The notes: a model not told the origin generated them from the sequence alone. Positions 7,939-17,201 are shown, counted from the first letter of the stretch. The stretch is 39,084 nucleotides of DNA from Rhodobiaceae bacterium (GCA_018624035.1 JAAZUU010000006.1:1-39084), one strand, 5' to 3'. Program-made: numbers and translations.

Positions 7939-8048
7939 CCTGGAACCCTCCCGACGCGGCGTTCTGCCCGGTATTTCTCGACGCGACCCGCGTCCGGCCC
8001 GGCTTGCTTGTGACAGGACCCTTGCCAACCGGCCATGCAGGATTTAAA

Positions 8049-8056
8049 GTTATAAC
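8049..8056. promoter_or_regulatory. Candidate GntR (HutC type) operator
   Basis: GTTATAAC is a perfect 8-bp palindrome in an AT-rich island 33 bases before the GMC start and in the region shared with the divergent GntR gene. HutC-type GntR proteins bind symmetric sites with GT...AC ends, so the form fits. The palindrome is short and the assignment is weak without more copies. Confidence 0.35.
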
Positions 8057-8088
8057 ATAATAAATATAGAATGTTTAGGAATTTCAAG

Positions 8089-9696
8089 ATGGATCCCGCA
8101 AACACGTCTTTCACGCATGTCATTGTTGGCGCGGGATCAGCCGGATGCCTTCTTGCGAACAGGTTGTCGGCACATCCGGACAATCATGTTCTGGTTCTTG
8201 AAGCCGGTGGCTGGGATCGGGATTTCTGGCTGAAATTGCCGGTGGGATATTTCAGATCAATCAACAACCCGTCGGTCTCACGTCATTTTGCAACCTTGCC
8301 CGGCGAAGGCACCGCCGGCCGGTCGATCGACTGGCCCCGTGGCAAGGTGGTCGGCGGGTCGAGCAGCATCAATGGGCTGATCTTCATTCGTGGCCAGAAG
8401 GACACGTTTGATGAATGGGCGGCACTGGGAAACGAGGGATGGTCCTTCAATGAGGTGCTCCCCTATTTTCGGCGCTTCGAATCATTTGCCGGTCCGCCAT
8501 CCCAATATCATGGCGGCCATGGCGAGCTTCAGGTCTCGCAGCTTCGCAATGATCATCCCTATTGCGAGGCCTGGCTGCGCTCGGCCAGCCAGTTCGGCCT
8601 GCCCCGCAATGATGACTTCAACGGTGTCACGACACATGGTGTTGGCGCCTATCACCTCTCGATCGGGCGCCGCTGGCGCAGCAGCGCCGCAAAGGCGTTC
8701 CTCAAGCCGGCCATGAAGCGGCCAAACCTGACGGTGATGACCAACGTGCTGGTGGAAAAAATCATCATCAATGACAGGCAGGCCAAAGGCGTGCGGCTTC
8801 GCCGCGATGGCAACGCCATCGACATCATGGCAAGCCGGGAAGTCATACTTTGCGCCGGCGCCATCCAGTCACCGCAAATCCTGCAGCTTTCCGGAATCGG
8901 TCCCGGCAAACTTCTGAAAGACCTCGATATCCCGGTCATCATCGACCGGCCTGGCGTTGGCGGCAATCTGCAGGATCATTACCAGATGCGCACAATAGTC
9001 AGGATGAAGACCCGGGATTCGCTCAATAATCAGGTCCGCAACCCAATTTCCCTGGCAAGGATGGGGCTGGACTGGGCCATTTGGGGGCGTGGGGCGCTGA
9101 CCGTCGGTGCCGGCCAGATTGGCGGCGGTGCCCGTACCGAACATGCGCCGACCCAGGCACCCGACATCCAGTTCAATGTGATGCCGCTTTCGGTCGACAA
9201 GCCCGGCGACCCGCTGCACCGCTATTCGGGATTCACCGCCGCGGTCTGGCAGTGTCACCCGGACTCCCGCGGGCGGGTGGATATCGTCTCGAACGATCCT
9301 GCCGCCGACCCACGGATTGATCCGAATTACCTGAGTGCCGAGCGTGACCGGAAAACCATCGTCGCCGGCGTCAAGATGCTGCGCGACATTTACCAGCAGG
9401 CCGAGTTCCGCCATCTGTGGGATGTCGAGATGGTGCCTGGACCGGATGTCAGGACCGACGATGAAATCCTCGATGCGGCGCGGCGCGGCGGCGGTACGGT
9501 CTATCACTGCAGCGGCACCTGTCGCATGGGCGTTGATGAGGATGCGGTTGTCACACCTGATCTGAAGGTGCGCGGCATCGACGGGTTGCGGGTTGTCGAC
9601 GCATCTGTCATGCCGGTCATCACATCGGCAAATACCAACGCCCCCACCTATATGATCGCCGAAAAGGCAGCCGACATCATGTTGTCTCAATCATAG
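8089..9696 (+). CDS. GMC-family FAD-dependent alcohol dehydrogenase
   Basis: I start at the ATG at 8089 (AGGA eight bases upstream) rather than 8071, giving 535 residues. The FAD Rossmann motif GAGSAG is at 14-19 with Glu38 for the ribose; the second GMC signature is GGSSSINGLIFIRGQ. The catalytic pair is His473 (in YHCSGTCRMG) and Asn517 (in SANTNAPT), the same 44-residue spacing as in choline oxidase. Family members such as choline dehydrogenase and AlkJ oxidise primary alcohols to aldehydes. The aldehyde dehydrogenase gene follows after 54 bases, so an alcohol-to-acid route is likely. A close paralogue lies at 32146-33765. There is no signal peptide; electrons probably go to the respiratory chain (inference). 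Confidence 0.92.
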   Translation: MDPANTSFTHVIVGAGSAGCLLANRLSAHPDNHVLVLEAGGWDRDFWLKLPVGYFRSINNPSVSRHFATLPGEGTAGRSIDWPRGKVVGGSSSINGLIFIRGQKDTFDEWAALGNEGWSFNEVLPYFRRFESFAGPPSQYHGGHGELQVSQLRNDHPYCEAWLRSASQFGLPRNDDFNGVTTHGVGAYHLSIGRRWRSSAAKAFLKPAMKRPNLTVMTNVLVEKIIINDRQAKGVRLRRDGNAIDIMASREVILCAGAIQSPQILQLSGIGPGKLLKDLDIPVIIDRPGVGGNLQDHYQMRTIVRMKTRDSLNNQVRNPISLARMGLDWAIWGRGALTVGAGQIGGGARTEHAPTQAPDIQFNVMPLSVDKPGDPLHRYSGFTAAVWQCHPDSRGRVDIVSNDPAADPRIDPNYLSAERDRKTIVAGVKMLRDIYQQAEFRHLWDVEMVPGPDVRTDDEILDAARRGGGTVYHCSGTCRMGVDEDAVVTPDLKVRGIDGLRVVDASVMPVITSANTNAPTYMIAEKAADIMLSQS

Positions 9697-9750
9697 CATG
9701 CGCTGCCAATCAGGCGTATCAATCACCGTGGAAACACAGAGGAGTCCCGA

Positions 9751-11187
9751 ATGCCCTATCCAGATTTGAAAATGCTCATTGCCGGTGAGTGGACCGATGG
9801 AAGCTCGGTCAAGAGCGAGCCGGTCATCTGCCCGGCAGATGGCAGCACCATCGGGACCCTGCCACATGCCAGCCCGGCCGATCTCGACGCGGCGTTGCAG
9901 AGCAGCCTTGACGGATTCAATGTCTGGCGAAAGATGACCCCGCACAGCCGCCAGGCGGTTCTGGAAAAGGCCGCCGGTCATCTTGAGGACAGGTTCGAGG
10001 ATATCAGTGCCAATCTGACGCGCGAAATGGGCAAGCCAATCGGTGAATCCCGGATCGAGCTTCGCGTCGCCATCGACCTGTTGCGCTGGTATGCCGAGGA
10101 AGGCAAGCGGGTCTATGGCCGGATCATCCCGTCACGCTTTCCGAATATGCAGCATGAGGCCCGCAAGGAGCCGGTTGGACCGGTGGTCGCTTTTGTTGCC
10201 TGGAATTTCCCGGCAACCAACACCATGCGGAAAGTTGCCGGCGCGCTGGCTGCAGGCTGCTCGATCACCATCAAACCAAGCGAGGAAACCCCGGCAACGG
10301 CCATTGCCATCGGCCGCGCCCTGACGGATGCGGGCCTGCCGGCCGGTGTTCTGAACATCGTCTTCGGAGTGCCACCGGAAGTCTCGGAACATCTTCTCGC
10401 CTCGCCGATCCCGCGCAAGCTCAGCTTTACAGGAAGCGTTCCCGTCGGCATTCATCTTCAGCAGCTGGCGGCACGGAACATGATCCGCTGCACCATGGAG
10501 CTTGGTGGCCATTCACCGGTGATGGTGTTCGAGGATTGCGACATCGAGGCAGCCGCGAAACTCTGCGCAGCCGGTAAGTTCCGCAACGCCGGACAGGTCT
10601 GTATTTCACCCACGCGGTTCTTTGTTCAGGACAGCATCCATGACAGGTTCCTTGCCCTGTTCACCGAACAGGTCGAGGCGGTAAAGGTTGGTAACGGCCT
10701 TGATGAAGAGGTGAATATGGGACCGCTGGTGGCAGAGCGTCGTATCGACATCATGGATGGCTTCGTCTCGGATGCCGTCAGTAACGGTGCCGAACTTCTG
10801 GTTGGCGGATCACGCATCCAGAGCGAGGGGTCCTTCTTTGCCCCGACATTGCTTCAGGAGGTGCCGGACACCGCCAGAATCATGACCGAAGAGCCGTTCG
10901 GGCCTATCGCGCCCACGGCCCGGTTCTCCTCGCTTGAAGAGGTGATCGACCGGGCCAACAGCCTGCCCTTTGGACTGGCCGCCTACGCCTTTACCGGCAG
11001 CGCGAGAACCGCCGGTGTCCTGAAGCAGGAAATCGAGGCTGGCATGCTGGCCATCAACTCGCTGCATGTGCATTCGGTTGAAACACCCTTCGGGGGCCTG
11101 AAATCCAGCGGCTATGGACATGAGGGCGGTATCGAGGGGCTGGAGGTGTTCCTCGCCACCCGATATTCAAGCGAGATCTACAGCTGA
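9751..11187 (+). CDS. NAD(P)-dependent aldehyde dehydrogenase
   Basis: The 478-residue protein is a full-length aldehyde dehydrogenase. Catalytic and cofactor residues are visible: Asn152 in WNFP, Lys175 in IKPSEETP, Glu250 in MELGGHSP and Cys284 in NAGQVCISPTR. A later EEPFGPIAP carries the second conserved glutamate. It oxidises an aldehyde to the carboxylic acid with NAD(P)+. AGAGGAG-type purines (CAGAGGAG) precede the ATG. It is downstream of the GMC alcohol dehydrogenase in the same operon and very likely oxidises its product. It resembles betaine-aldehyde, succinate-semialdehyde and glycolaldehyde dehydrogenases; the substrate cannot be read from sequence alone. Confidence 0.93.
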   Translation: MPYPDLKMLIAGEWTDGSSVKSEPVICPADGSTIGTLPHASPADLDAALQSSLDGFNVWRKMTPHSRQAVLEKAAGHLEDRFEDISANLTREMGKPIGESRIELRVAIDLLRWYAEEGKRVYGRIIPSRFPNMQHEARKEPVGPVVAFVAWNFPATNTMRKVAGALAAGCSITIKPSEETPATAIAIGRALTDAGLPAGVLNIVFGVPPEVSEHLLASPIPRKLSFTGSVPVGIHLQQLAARNMIRCTMELGGHSPVMVFEDCDIEAAAKLCAAGKFRNAGQVCISPTRFFVQDSIHDRFLALFTEQVEAVKVGNGLDEEVNMGPLVAERRIDIMDGFVSDAVSNGAELLVGGSRIQSEGSFFAPTLLQEVPDTARIMTEEPFGPIAPTARFSSLEEVIDRANSLPFGLAAYAFTGSARTAGVLKQEIEAGMLAINSLHVHSVETPFGGLKSSGYGHEGGIEGLEVFLATRYSSEIYS

Positions 11188-11221
11188 TGTCAGCTGCCCG
11201 CAGGCGCGTTGACAGGCCCGC

Positions 11222-12781
11222 CTAGGTTGGCCGGCGCGGGGTTTGCGGCGGGGTTGTCGGCACGAATGGAAAACGCTTGCGGGCCTTTGTCGCGGTCGTG
11301 TTCGGGTCGATTGCACCGCGCACATAGGCCCGACTGGCGTCAAATGGCGGCGTGTAGTCCCAGGACGGAAACTCTCCGTTCTTCATCGCCTCCTGCACAA
11401 AAAGGCGGGTCTTCTGTGATGCCACGACCCGCTGGCCAAGCGCGGCCTCATCCCAGCGATTGGCGACGCGTTCCCGCATCGCCCTGATGATGTCGGCGGA
11501 GGCCGGCTCTTGCGCAAGATTCCGTTCTTCATCCGGATCAGCGGCGAGATCGAAGAGCATTTCCGGGTCCGTGCCACACCGCACATATTTCATGTTACGG
11601 TGGCGGCACATCAATGCCGGATGGTGCACGCCCTCGCCGCAATATTCAAAGAAGACACAATCATCGTCACCTCCCGCCGCTGGAAGATCGAACAGGCTTC
11701 TGCCATCAATGGGCGCAACATAGTCTGAGTAGCTTCCGCCATTCGCGATATCGGCAAAGGTTGGCAGCAGATCAACAAGGGTGGTCAGTGCGGTTTCGCA
11801 ATGGCCCTGTTTCAGATCTGGCCCCATCGCAATCATGGGGACACGCACCGACCCCTCATAGGGGTTGAATTTGTACCACATGCCGCGCTCGCCAATCATG
11901 TCACCATGATCGGAGATGACAAACACGCAGGTGTTTTCAAGCTGACCGACCTTTTCAAGTGTCTCGACCAGCCCGCCAACAAGCGAGTCAAAATAGCTTG
12001 TCATGGCAAAATAGGCATGTCGCGCCTTGCGGAGCTGGTCATCGGTGATGTTGAATTCATCCTGCCTTATGGTCATGAAGTATCGCTGCGACCATGGATC
12101 GCGTTCCTCATAGGGGATGAAATCCACCCGCGGCATGGCGATCGCCTCATGGTCGTAGAGTTCCCAGAATTCCCGGGTGGTCACAAAGGGATTGTGCGGA
12201 TGGGTGAATGAGGCATGAACAAGGAACGGCCTTTCATCGGCTGAACGGGCAATATCAAAAAGCTCCTGTCTTGCCATGTTGAAAACATGGTCGTCATAAT
12301 CGATCTGCAGGCTGCGCTCGCATATGCCGGCCTCGACAACGCTGTGAAGGCTCATGCGTGAGGGGGAATACTCCTCGTCATATTGTGACCAGTCGGCTGT
12401 CCACCCGTAATCCGACGGATAGATATCGGTTGTCAGGCGCCGTTCGAACCCGTGAAGCTGGTCAGGTCCCACGAAATGCATCTTTCCGACAAGGCTGGTC
12501 TGATATCCGAGCATGCGCAGATAATGCGCGTAGGTCGGCTCGGAAGACAGGAACTCGCCGGCATTGTCATAGACACCGATATTCGATGGCAGCCGTCCCG
12601 TCATCATGGAAGCGCGTGACGGGCCGCATACCGGGCTGTTGCAATAGCTGTTGCGAAAGGTGGTGCCGCGCTCGGCGATCCGGTCGATATGCGGCGTCAG
12701 CGCATAGGGCGTGCCATAGGCCTGCAAGCACAAGGCGGTGAGCTGGTCCGCCTGGATGACCAGAATATTCGGTTTTGACAC
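11222..12781 (-). CDS. Sulfatase, choline-sulfatase (BetC) like
   Basis: The 519-residue protein begins MSKPNILVIQADQL from a GTG at 12781, with AAGGGA upstream. Cys52 in VCGPSRASMMTG is the C-x-P-S-R formylglycine site of type I sulfatases, and SDHGDMIGE is the second metal-site block. The segment GKMHFVGPDQLHGFERRLTT closely matches BetC choline sulfatases. There is no signal peptide, so it probably acts on an imported sulfate ester in the cytoplasm. The gene is convergent with the aldehyde dehydrogenase and divergent from the ROK regulator, sharing an operator region with it. A related copy is at 18713-20392. No formylglycine-generating enzyme gene is in this window, so maturation depends on a gene elsewhere. 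Substrate could be choline sulfate or another small alcohol sulfate. Confidence 0.9.
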   Translation of the reverse strand: MSKPNILVIQADQLTALCLQAYGTPYALTPHIDRIAERGTTFRNSYCNSPVCGPSRASMMTGRLPSNIGVYDNAGEFLSSEPTYAHYLRMLGYQTSLVGKMHFVGPDQLHGFERRLTTDIYPSDYGWTADWSQYDEEYSPSRMSLHSVVEAGICERSLQIDYDDHVFNMARQELFDIARSADERPFLVHASFTHPHNPFVTTREFWELYDHEAIAMPRVDFIPYEERDPWSQRYFMTIRQDEFNITDDQLRKARHAYFAMTSYFDSLVGGLVETLEKVGQLENTCVFVISDHGDMIGERGMWYKFNPYEGSVRVPMIAMGPDLKQGHCETALTTLVDLLPTFADIANGGSYSDYVAPIDGRSLFDLPAAGGDDDCVFFEYCGEGVHHPALMCRHRNMKYVRCGTDPEMLFDLAADPDEERNLAQEPASADIIRAMRERVANRWDEAALGQRVVASQKTRLFVQEAMKNGEFPSWDYTPPFDASRAYVRGAIDPNTTATKARKRFPFVPTTPPQTPRRPT

Positions 12782-12896
12782 AACCCGTTTCCCTTTTACC
12801 GTTTGGTGACGCCCTTGATGTAACAGACCCTTTTGATATTCCAGCGTCCCGTTGATATCTCAAAGCAAGAATACTGGCGGACCGTTATAATTTGCC

Positions 12897-12928
12897 TTGA
12901 CTTATTATTTAATTAACTAAAATAATAA
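12897..12928 (+). promoter_or_regulatory. Promoter and candidate ROK operator before the ROK/TRAP/sulfatase operon
   Basis: TTGACT (12897-12902) and AATAAT (12921-12926) are separated by 18 bases, a near-consensus sigma-70 layout on the plus strand. A perfect inverted repeat overlaps it: arm TTATTATTT (12902-12910), nine-base spacer, arm AAATAATAA (12920-12928). AT-rich arms around a nine-base centre resemble operators of the ROK regulators NagC and Mlc. The position between the ROK gene and the divergent sulfatase suggests autoregulation and control of both sides. Confidence 0.6.
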
Positions 12929-12957
12929 AATCAATATATAGCTTTTTTCGGACCCGA

Positions 12958-14208
12958 ATGGCGTCGCCGATGCGTTTTGACATGTCAACCAGTGATGGAG
13001 TGCGCAAGACCAATCGCGCAAGGGTCATGCGGTTGATCCATGACTCCCCCGGTGTTGACCGCACGGAACTCGCCCTGTCTGTCGGGGTCAGCAACGCCGC
13101 CATCACCAACATTGTCAATGAGCTGCTTCGTGTCGGCCTTGTGCGGGAAATCGACTCGCAACACAGTTCAGGCACCCGCGGCCGCAAACGTGTCGGTTTG
13201 CAGATCGACGGCACCGGCGGCTATGTGATGGGCGTGAACGTTCTTGCCACCAATGTCAGCATTGTTCTTGCTGATATCTGCGGTAGCGTGATTGATGAGA
13301 CTGACGTCAATCCAACGCAGCTTCGCAACCCCGACCACACGCTTTCAGAAATACAGAAAACCGCCGATGTCGTTCTGGAAAGGCATGCTGTGCCGGCGGA
13401 GCGGCTCTTCGGCGTCGGCTTCTCGTTTGCCGGATATCTTGACTCCGAAAGCCGCAGTCTCCAGCGAGCCCCCTATCTTGGCTGGCCGAGTTTTGATCTG
13501 AAGAAACGCCTGCGGGGCATCTTTGGAGACATTGTCACGATCGAGAATGTGACGCGGTGTATCGCGCTGGCAGAAAACAGATTTGGTGTTCTGTCCGGCA
13601 TCAATGACATGGTGCTGATCCGCTCTGCCCTTGGCCTTGGCGGCGCTGTCATCACGGCTGGCCAATTGCTTCGCGGCAGCCAGAATTTTGGCGGTGACAT
13701 GGGACATCTTCTGGCTGTGCCGGAGGGCACTGTCTGTTCATGTGGCAAGCGCGGTTGTCTGAACACGGTGGCATCCGGATGGGCCGTCATGCACAAGCTT
13801 GGCACCACCAGCAGATCCTATGAAACGGTGAACCAGTTCCGCACCCAGAATGCCCAGCTTGGCCTTCTTCTGGATGCCGACAACGCCGAGGCCGACGCGG
13901 TTGCACGGGCCATGAGAGACGCCGGCACCGCATTGGCAAGGCACATCATGACAACACTTCAGGCATTGAACCCCGAGGCTGTCTGCCTGACAGGCCCGCT
14001 TGGCCGCCATGATGCCTATTCGCAGGCATTTCGCAGCGCGCTGACCACAATGGGGCTGGATTCGAGAATCATCCTTGCCAGCGAGACCGAGATCATCACC
14101 CCGGCGATGGCCTCGGTGTATCTTGCGCTTTCCGACATGGTGTATTCGCCGCAATTCAATTTCAGCCGGATATCTGACGTCGACCGGGTCGAGGCGGCAT
14201 CCAGATGA
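12958..14208 (+). CDS. ROK-family transcriptional repressor
   Basis: The 416-residue protein has an N-terminal winged helix (about 15-85; ELALSVGVSNAAITNIVNEL is the helix-turn-helix) and a C-terminal ROK sugar-kinase-like domain. The ROK signature spans LGLGGAVITAGQLLRGS (225-241), and the zinc site is His250 with Cys260, Cys262 and Cys267 (CSCGKRGC). The kinase DAN-type motif is replaced by ENVTR (196-200), so it is a regulator and not a kinase. ROK repressors usually release DNA on binding a sugar or sugar phosphate. ATGs at 12970 and 12982 are alternatives to 12958. Its stop overlaps the TRAP permease start (ATGA), placing regulator, transporter and sulfatases in one operon. Confidence 0.9.
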   Translation: MASPMRFDMSTSDGVRKTNRARVMRLIHDSPGVDRTELALSVGVSNAAITNIVNELLRVGLVREIDSQHSSGTRGRKRVGLQIDGTGGYVMGVNVLATNVSIVLADICGSVIDETDVNPTQLRNPDHTLSEIQKTADVVLERHAVPAERLFGVGFSFAGYLDSESRSLQRAPYLGWPSFDLKKRLRGIFGDIVTIENVTRCIALAENRFGVLSGINDMVLIRSALGLGGAVITAGQLLRGSQNFGGDMGHLLAVPEGTVCSCGKRGCLNTVASGWAVMHKLGTTSRSYETVNQFRTQNAQLGLLLDADNAEADAVARAMRDAGTALARHIMTTLQALNPEAVCLTGPLGRHDAYSQAFRSALTTMGLDSRIILASETEIITPAMASVYLALSDMVYSPQFNFSRISDVDRVEAASR

Positions 14209-16097
14209 GCACGACCTCGAACCCGCAGCTGGACGGCTTGCCCGGAATGGCGTTCGCCCTTGTCAGCATCGCCCTGGTTTCATTTTCGCTGTATACGGCG
14301 ATGTTCGGTGTATTCCCGGACATGATCCAGCGCGGCGTCCATCTCTCGGCGGTGATCGCGCTTGTCTATATCCGTTTCTTCGGCTTTGCGACCTCCGGAG
14401 CGGGGCCGTTCGGGCTTGGCTGGAGCCGCGTCAAATTTCTTGTCCTTGGCGCGGTTGGTGTCGGCGTCGCCGGCTATCAGTTCTTTTTCTATGAGGATGT
14501 CACCTCGCGATATGGCTCGATCACCGGTTATGAAATGCCGATCGCCATCCTCGCCATCATATTGCTTCTTGATGCGACCCGCAGAACCATCGGTTGGTCG
14601 ATGGTCGGACTTGCCGTATTTTTCCTGATCTATGCGCATTTCGGCCGGCAGTTCCCCGGCCTTCTGGCCCACCGGGGATATGATGTGGTCCGTATTCTGG
14701 AACAGGTCTATCTCGGGGCGGACGGGATCTACGGTACACCGCTTGGCGTCAGCGCCACCTTTGTCATCATCATTGTCGTTCTGGGAGCGTTGCTGGAGAA
14801 AACCGGTGCCAGCGGGGTCTTGATGGATATCGCGGTTGCGATGACCAGAAGGTCACGCGGTGGCCCGGCAAAGGCGGCAGTAGTCGGCAGCAGTCTGATG
14901 GGAATGATTTCGGGAACGGCTGTGGCGAATGTTCTGACCACCGGCACGATCAGCATTCCACTCATGCGCCGGGCCGGCTATCGCCCCGCAGTGGCAGGTG
15001 CTGTCGAGGCGGTGGCCTCGACCGGCGGGCAGTTGATGCCGCCAATCATGGGGGCGGCGGCCTTCCTGATGGCGGATATCATGGAGGTGCCCTATCTCGA
15101 AATCACCAAGGCGGCGCTGCTGCCGGCCTTGCTTTTCTACATCGCGGTCTTCTGTTCCGTCCATCTCGAGGCCTTGAAATCAGGCCTGCAGCCGCTTGAT
15201 GATCTTGACGTTCCGAATGTTGGCCAGTCGCTTCGCCAGAGCGGCCATGTGCTGTTGGCGATTCCGGTATTCATCGGCGCGCTCGTCTCCGGCTATTCGG
15301 TGATGTATTCATCGCTTGCCGGCATATTATGTGTGCTGGGCCTGTCGTTGCTGCGGCGATCCAGTCGGATGAACCCGCGCCAACTCGCAGCGGCGGCGGT
15401 GTCGGCATCCGAGGCCATTCTGCCGGTGGCGCTGGCCACAGCGACGGCGGGCATCATCATCGGCGTGGTGACGCTGACCGGAATGGGGCTCAAATTCAGC
15501 TCCTTCATCATATCGATCTCCGGAAACAATCTGGTGGTGGCACTGGTGCTGACGATGGCCTCGTCGCTGATCCTCGGAATGGGATTGCCGACGGCCGCCG
15601 CCTATATCCTTGTCGCCACATTGACCGCCCCGGCGCTTGTCACCATGGGTGTCGATCTGATGGCGGCGCATATGTTCGTCTTCTATTCCGCCATGCTGTC
15701 ATCGATTACCCCGCCGGTTGCCCTGGCGGCCTTCGCTGCCGCGGCCATCTGTCGTGAGCCACCAATGCGTGTTGCCATGATTTCGGTGAAATACGGGTTT
15801 GTGGCCTTCCTGCTCCCCTACTTCTTCGTGCTGGAGCCACGCCTGCTGGCGGTGGGCAGTTTTGGTGAAATAGCCGGCGTGTTTGTCATGGCGACCATTG
15901 GCATCATTGCTCTTGCCTGCGTTCTCCAGGGTTACGCGCTGGGTCGCCTGTCCTGGGCGATGCGCCTCATTCTGGCAGTGGCATCGCTCAGCCTTCTGAT
16001 GCCTGAAATGACGTTTAAATTCCTGGGAATAGCTATCATTCTGGCCACCTTGATAGCTTGGAAAATTGGCCAAACCATGAAGTCTGGCGCTGCCTGA
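14205..16097 (+). CDS. TRAP transporter fused permease (DctQM type, TAXI system)
   Basis: The 630-residue polytopic membrane protein fuses a small four-helix DctQ-like part (about 1-140) to a large DctM-like part. Segments such as SLMGMISGTAVANVLTTG and GQLMPPIMGAAAFLMADI are typical of fused permeases that partner TAXI binding proteins. TRAP systems use an ion gradient, usually sodium, to import organic anions. It overlaps the ROK gene by four bases and is followed after 48 bases by the TAXI binding protein. Given the two downstream sulfatases, I infer that the cargo is a small sulfate ester or another anionic compound. The length is typical for the fused family. Confidence 0.92.
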   Translation: MSTTSNPQLDGLPGMAFALVSIALVSFSLYTAMFGVFPDMIQRGVHLSAVIALVYIRFFGFATSGAGPFGLGWSRVKFLVLGAVGVGVAGYQFFFYEDVTSRYGSITGYEMPIAILAIILLLDATRRTIGWSMVGLAVFFLIYAHFGRQFPGLLAHRGYDVVRILEQVYLGADGIYGTPLGVSATFVIIIVVLGALLEKTGASGVLMDIAVAMTRRSRGGPAKAAVVGSSLMGMISGTAVANVLTTGTISIPLMRRAGYRPAVAGAVEAVASTGGQLMPPIMGAAAFLMADIMEVPYLEITKAALLPALLFYIAVFCSVHLEALKSGLQPLDDLDVPNVGQSLRQSGHVLLAIPVFIGALVSGYSVMYSSLAGILCVLGLSLLRRSSRMNPRQLAAAAVSASEAILPVALATATAGIIIGVVTLTGMGLKFSSFIISISGNNLVVALVLTMASSLILGMGLPTAAAYILVATLTAPALVTMGVDLMAAHMFVFYSAMLSSITPPVALAAFAAAAICREPPMRVAMISVKYGFVAFLLPYFFVLEPRLLAVGSFGEIAGVFVMATIGIIALACVLQGYALGRLSWAMRLILAVASLSLLMPEMTFKFLGIAIILATLIAWKIGQTMKSGAA

Positions 16098-16145
16098 ATC
16101 CCGACCTCGGGGTGATAATCGCCAGCAGACAAAGAGGAGGAAACA

Positions 16146-17132
16146 ATGCGTTACTCAAGATTAGCAGCAGCTGTGGCTGTGACCGGCGGTATGTTCATGT
16201 CGGCGCAGCTGCAGGCAGATACATATCTGTCCATCGGCTCCAACCCGGTCGGCAACACCGCCTATCAATGGGCGGCCGGAATTTCCGAGGTTGTGAACAA
16301 GAATGTCGAGGGTGTGAATGCCGCCGCTGAAGGCACAAAGGGATATGTCGCGAATGTGCAATTGATGCTTGATGGCAAGGTCGAGGCCGGCTTTTCCAAT
16401 ACGAAGCTTGCCTATGAGGCGCACCATGCCGAAGGCGATTACGCCGGCCAGAAGCCTGGACAGATTGTCGGCTGGATGTCGATCAAGCCGATCATCATGC
16501 ATGTCATTGTCATGGAAGATTCCGATATCAAATCGGTGACCGACCTGAAGGGGAAGCGCGTCGGCATGGGTCAACCCGGCGGCACATCAATGCTTGATGC
16601 CGATTTTCTGATGCGCACGGCAGGCCTTGAACCCGGAAAGGACTTCAAGGATTTCCGTGTGAAGCTGCCGGCCATGGTCGACATGCTTGGCGATGGCCAG
16701 CTTGACGCGCTGATCTGGAACGGCTCGCCGCCAATGCCGCCGGTCATCAAGTTGAAGTCGCAGCACAAGGTCAGGATCCTGGACATTCCACGTGACCTGT
16801 CGGCCACCATCCGCAAGGCATCACCTGCCTATACAGAGGGCGACCTTCCGGCCAACACCTATGCCGACCAACCCAATGACGTGATGTCCTATCGTCTTGG
16901 AAATGTGCTGCTGATCAAGTCGGATGTGCCCGAGGACATTGTCTATCAGGCAACCAAGGCGGTGATGGAGAATCTCGACTTCATGGGAACCGTGCATCCG
17001 GCCTGGAAGAAGGTCGGCAAGGATGGAATCATCAACGGGTTCACCATCCCGCTGCATCCCGGCGCGTTGCGCTACTACCGCGAGGCCGGCGTCCCCGGCA
17101 TCGAGGCATTCGCCAAGAGTGTCGGTAACTGA
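16146..17132 (+). CDS. TAXI-family TRAP transporter solute-binding protein
   Basis: The 328-residue periplasmic protein has a clear signal peptide, MRYSRLAAAVAVTGGMFMSA, with likely cleavage near QLQA-DTY. The mature protein opens YLSIGSNPVGNTAYQWAAGI and contains VGMGQPGGTSMLDA, both characteristic of TAXI (TRAP-associated extracytoplasmic immunogenic) binding proteins. AGAGGAGGAAACA before the ATG is an excellent ribosome site, consistent with the high expression such proteins need. It delivers substrate to the fused permease encoded just upstream. A perfect 11-bp-stem hairpin lies eight bases after its stop codon and may stabilise its 3' end relative to the downstream sulfatases. Confidence 0.93.
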   Translation: MRYSRLAAAVAVTGGMFMSAQLQADTYLSIGSNPVGNTAYQWAAGISEVVNKNVEGVNAAAEGTKGYVANVQLMLDGKVEAGFSNTKLAYEAHHAEGDYAGQKPGQIVGWMSIKPIIMHVIVMEDSDIKSVTDLKGKRVGMGQPGGTSMLDADFLMRTAGLEPGKDFKDFRVKLPAMVDMLGDGQLDALIWNGSPPMPPVIKLKSQHKVRILDIPRDLSATIRKASPAYTEGDLPANTYADQPNDVMSYRLGNVLLIKSDVPEDIVYQATKAVMENLDFMGTVHPAWKKVGKDGIINGFTIPLHPGALRYYREAGVPGIEAFAKSVGN

Positions 17133-17140
17133 CAAACTGT

Positions 17141-17166
17141 GCCACACGCCCGCACGGGCGTGTGGC
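17141..17166 (+). terminator. Intercistronic hairpin after the TAXI gene
   Basis: GCCACACGCCC (17141-17151), loop GCAC and GGGCGTGTGGC (17156-17166) form a perfect 11-bp GC-rich stem. It is followed by TCTCATATG, which is not a strong T-tract. It is more likely an mRNA-stabilising or partially terminating hairpin between the binding protein and the sulfatases than a full terminator. Confidence 0.6.
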
Positions 17167-17201
17167 TCTCATATGATTGCAACCTTCAGAAACGTCATCA
17201 G

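Noticed and set aside
11188-11221. Bidirectional terminator between the aldehyde dehydrogenase and sulfatase genes
   Set aside because: Only a weak five-base stem could be drawn and there is no T-tract on either strand.
8089-12781. True choline-sulfate to glycine-betaine (betC-betA-betB) pathway
   Set aside because: The enzyme classes match, but no BetI regulator or choline transporter is present. The regulator is HutC-type GntR, and the GMC protein has no choline-specific signature I could see.
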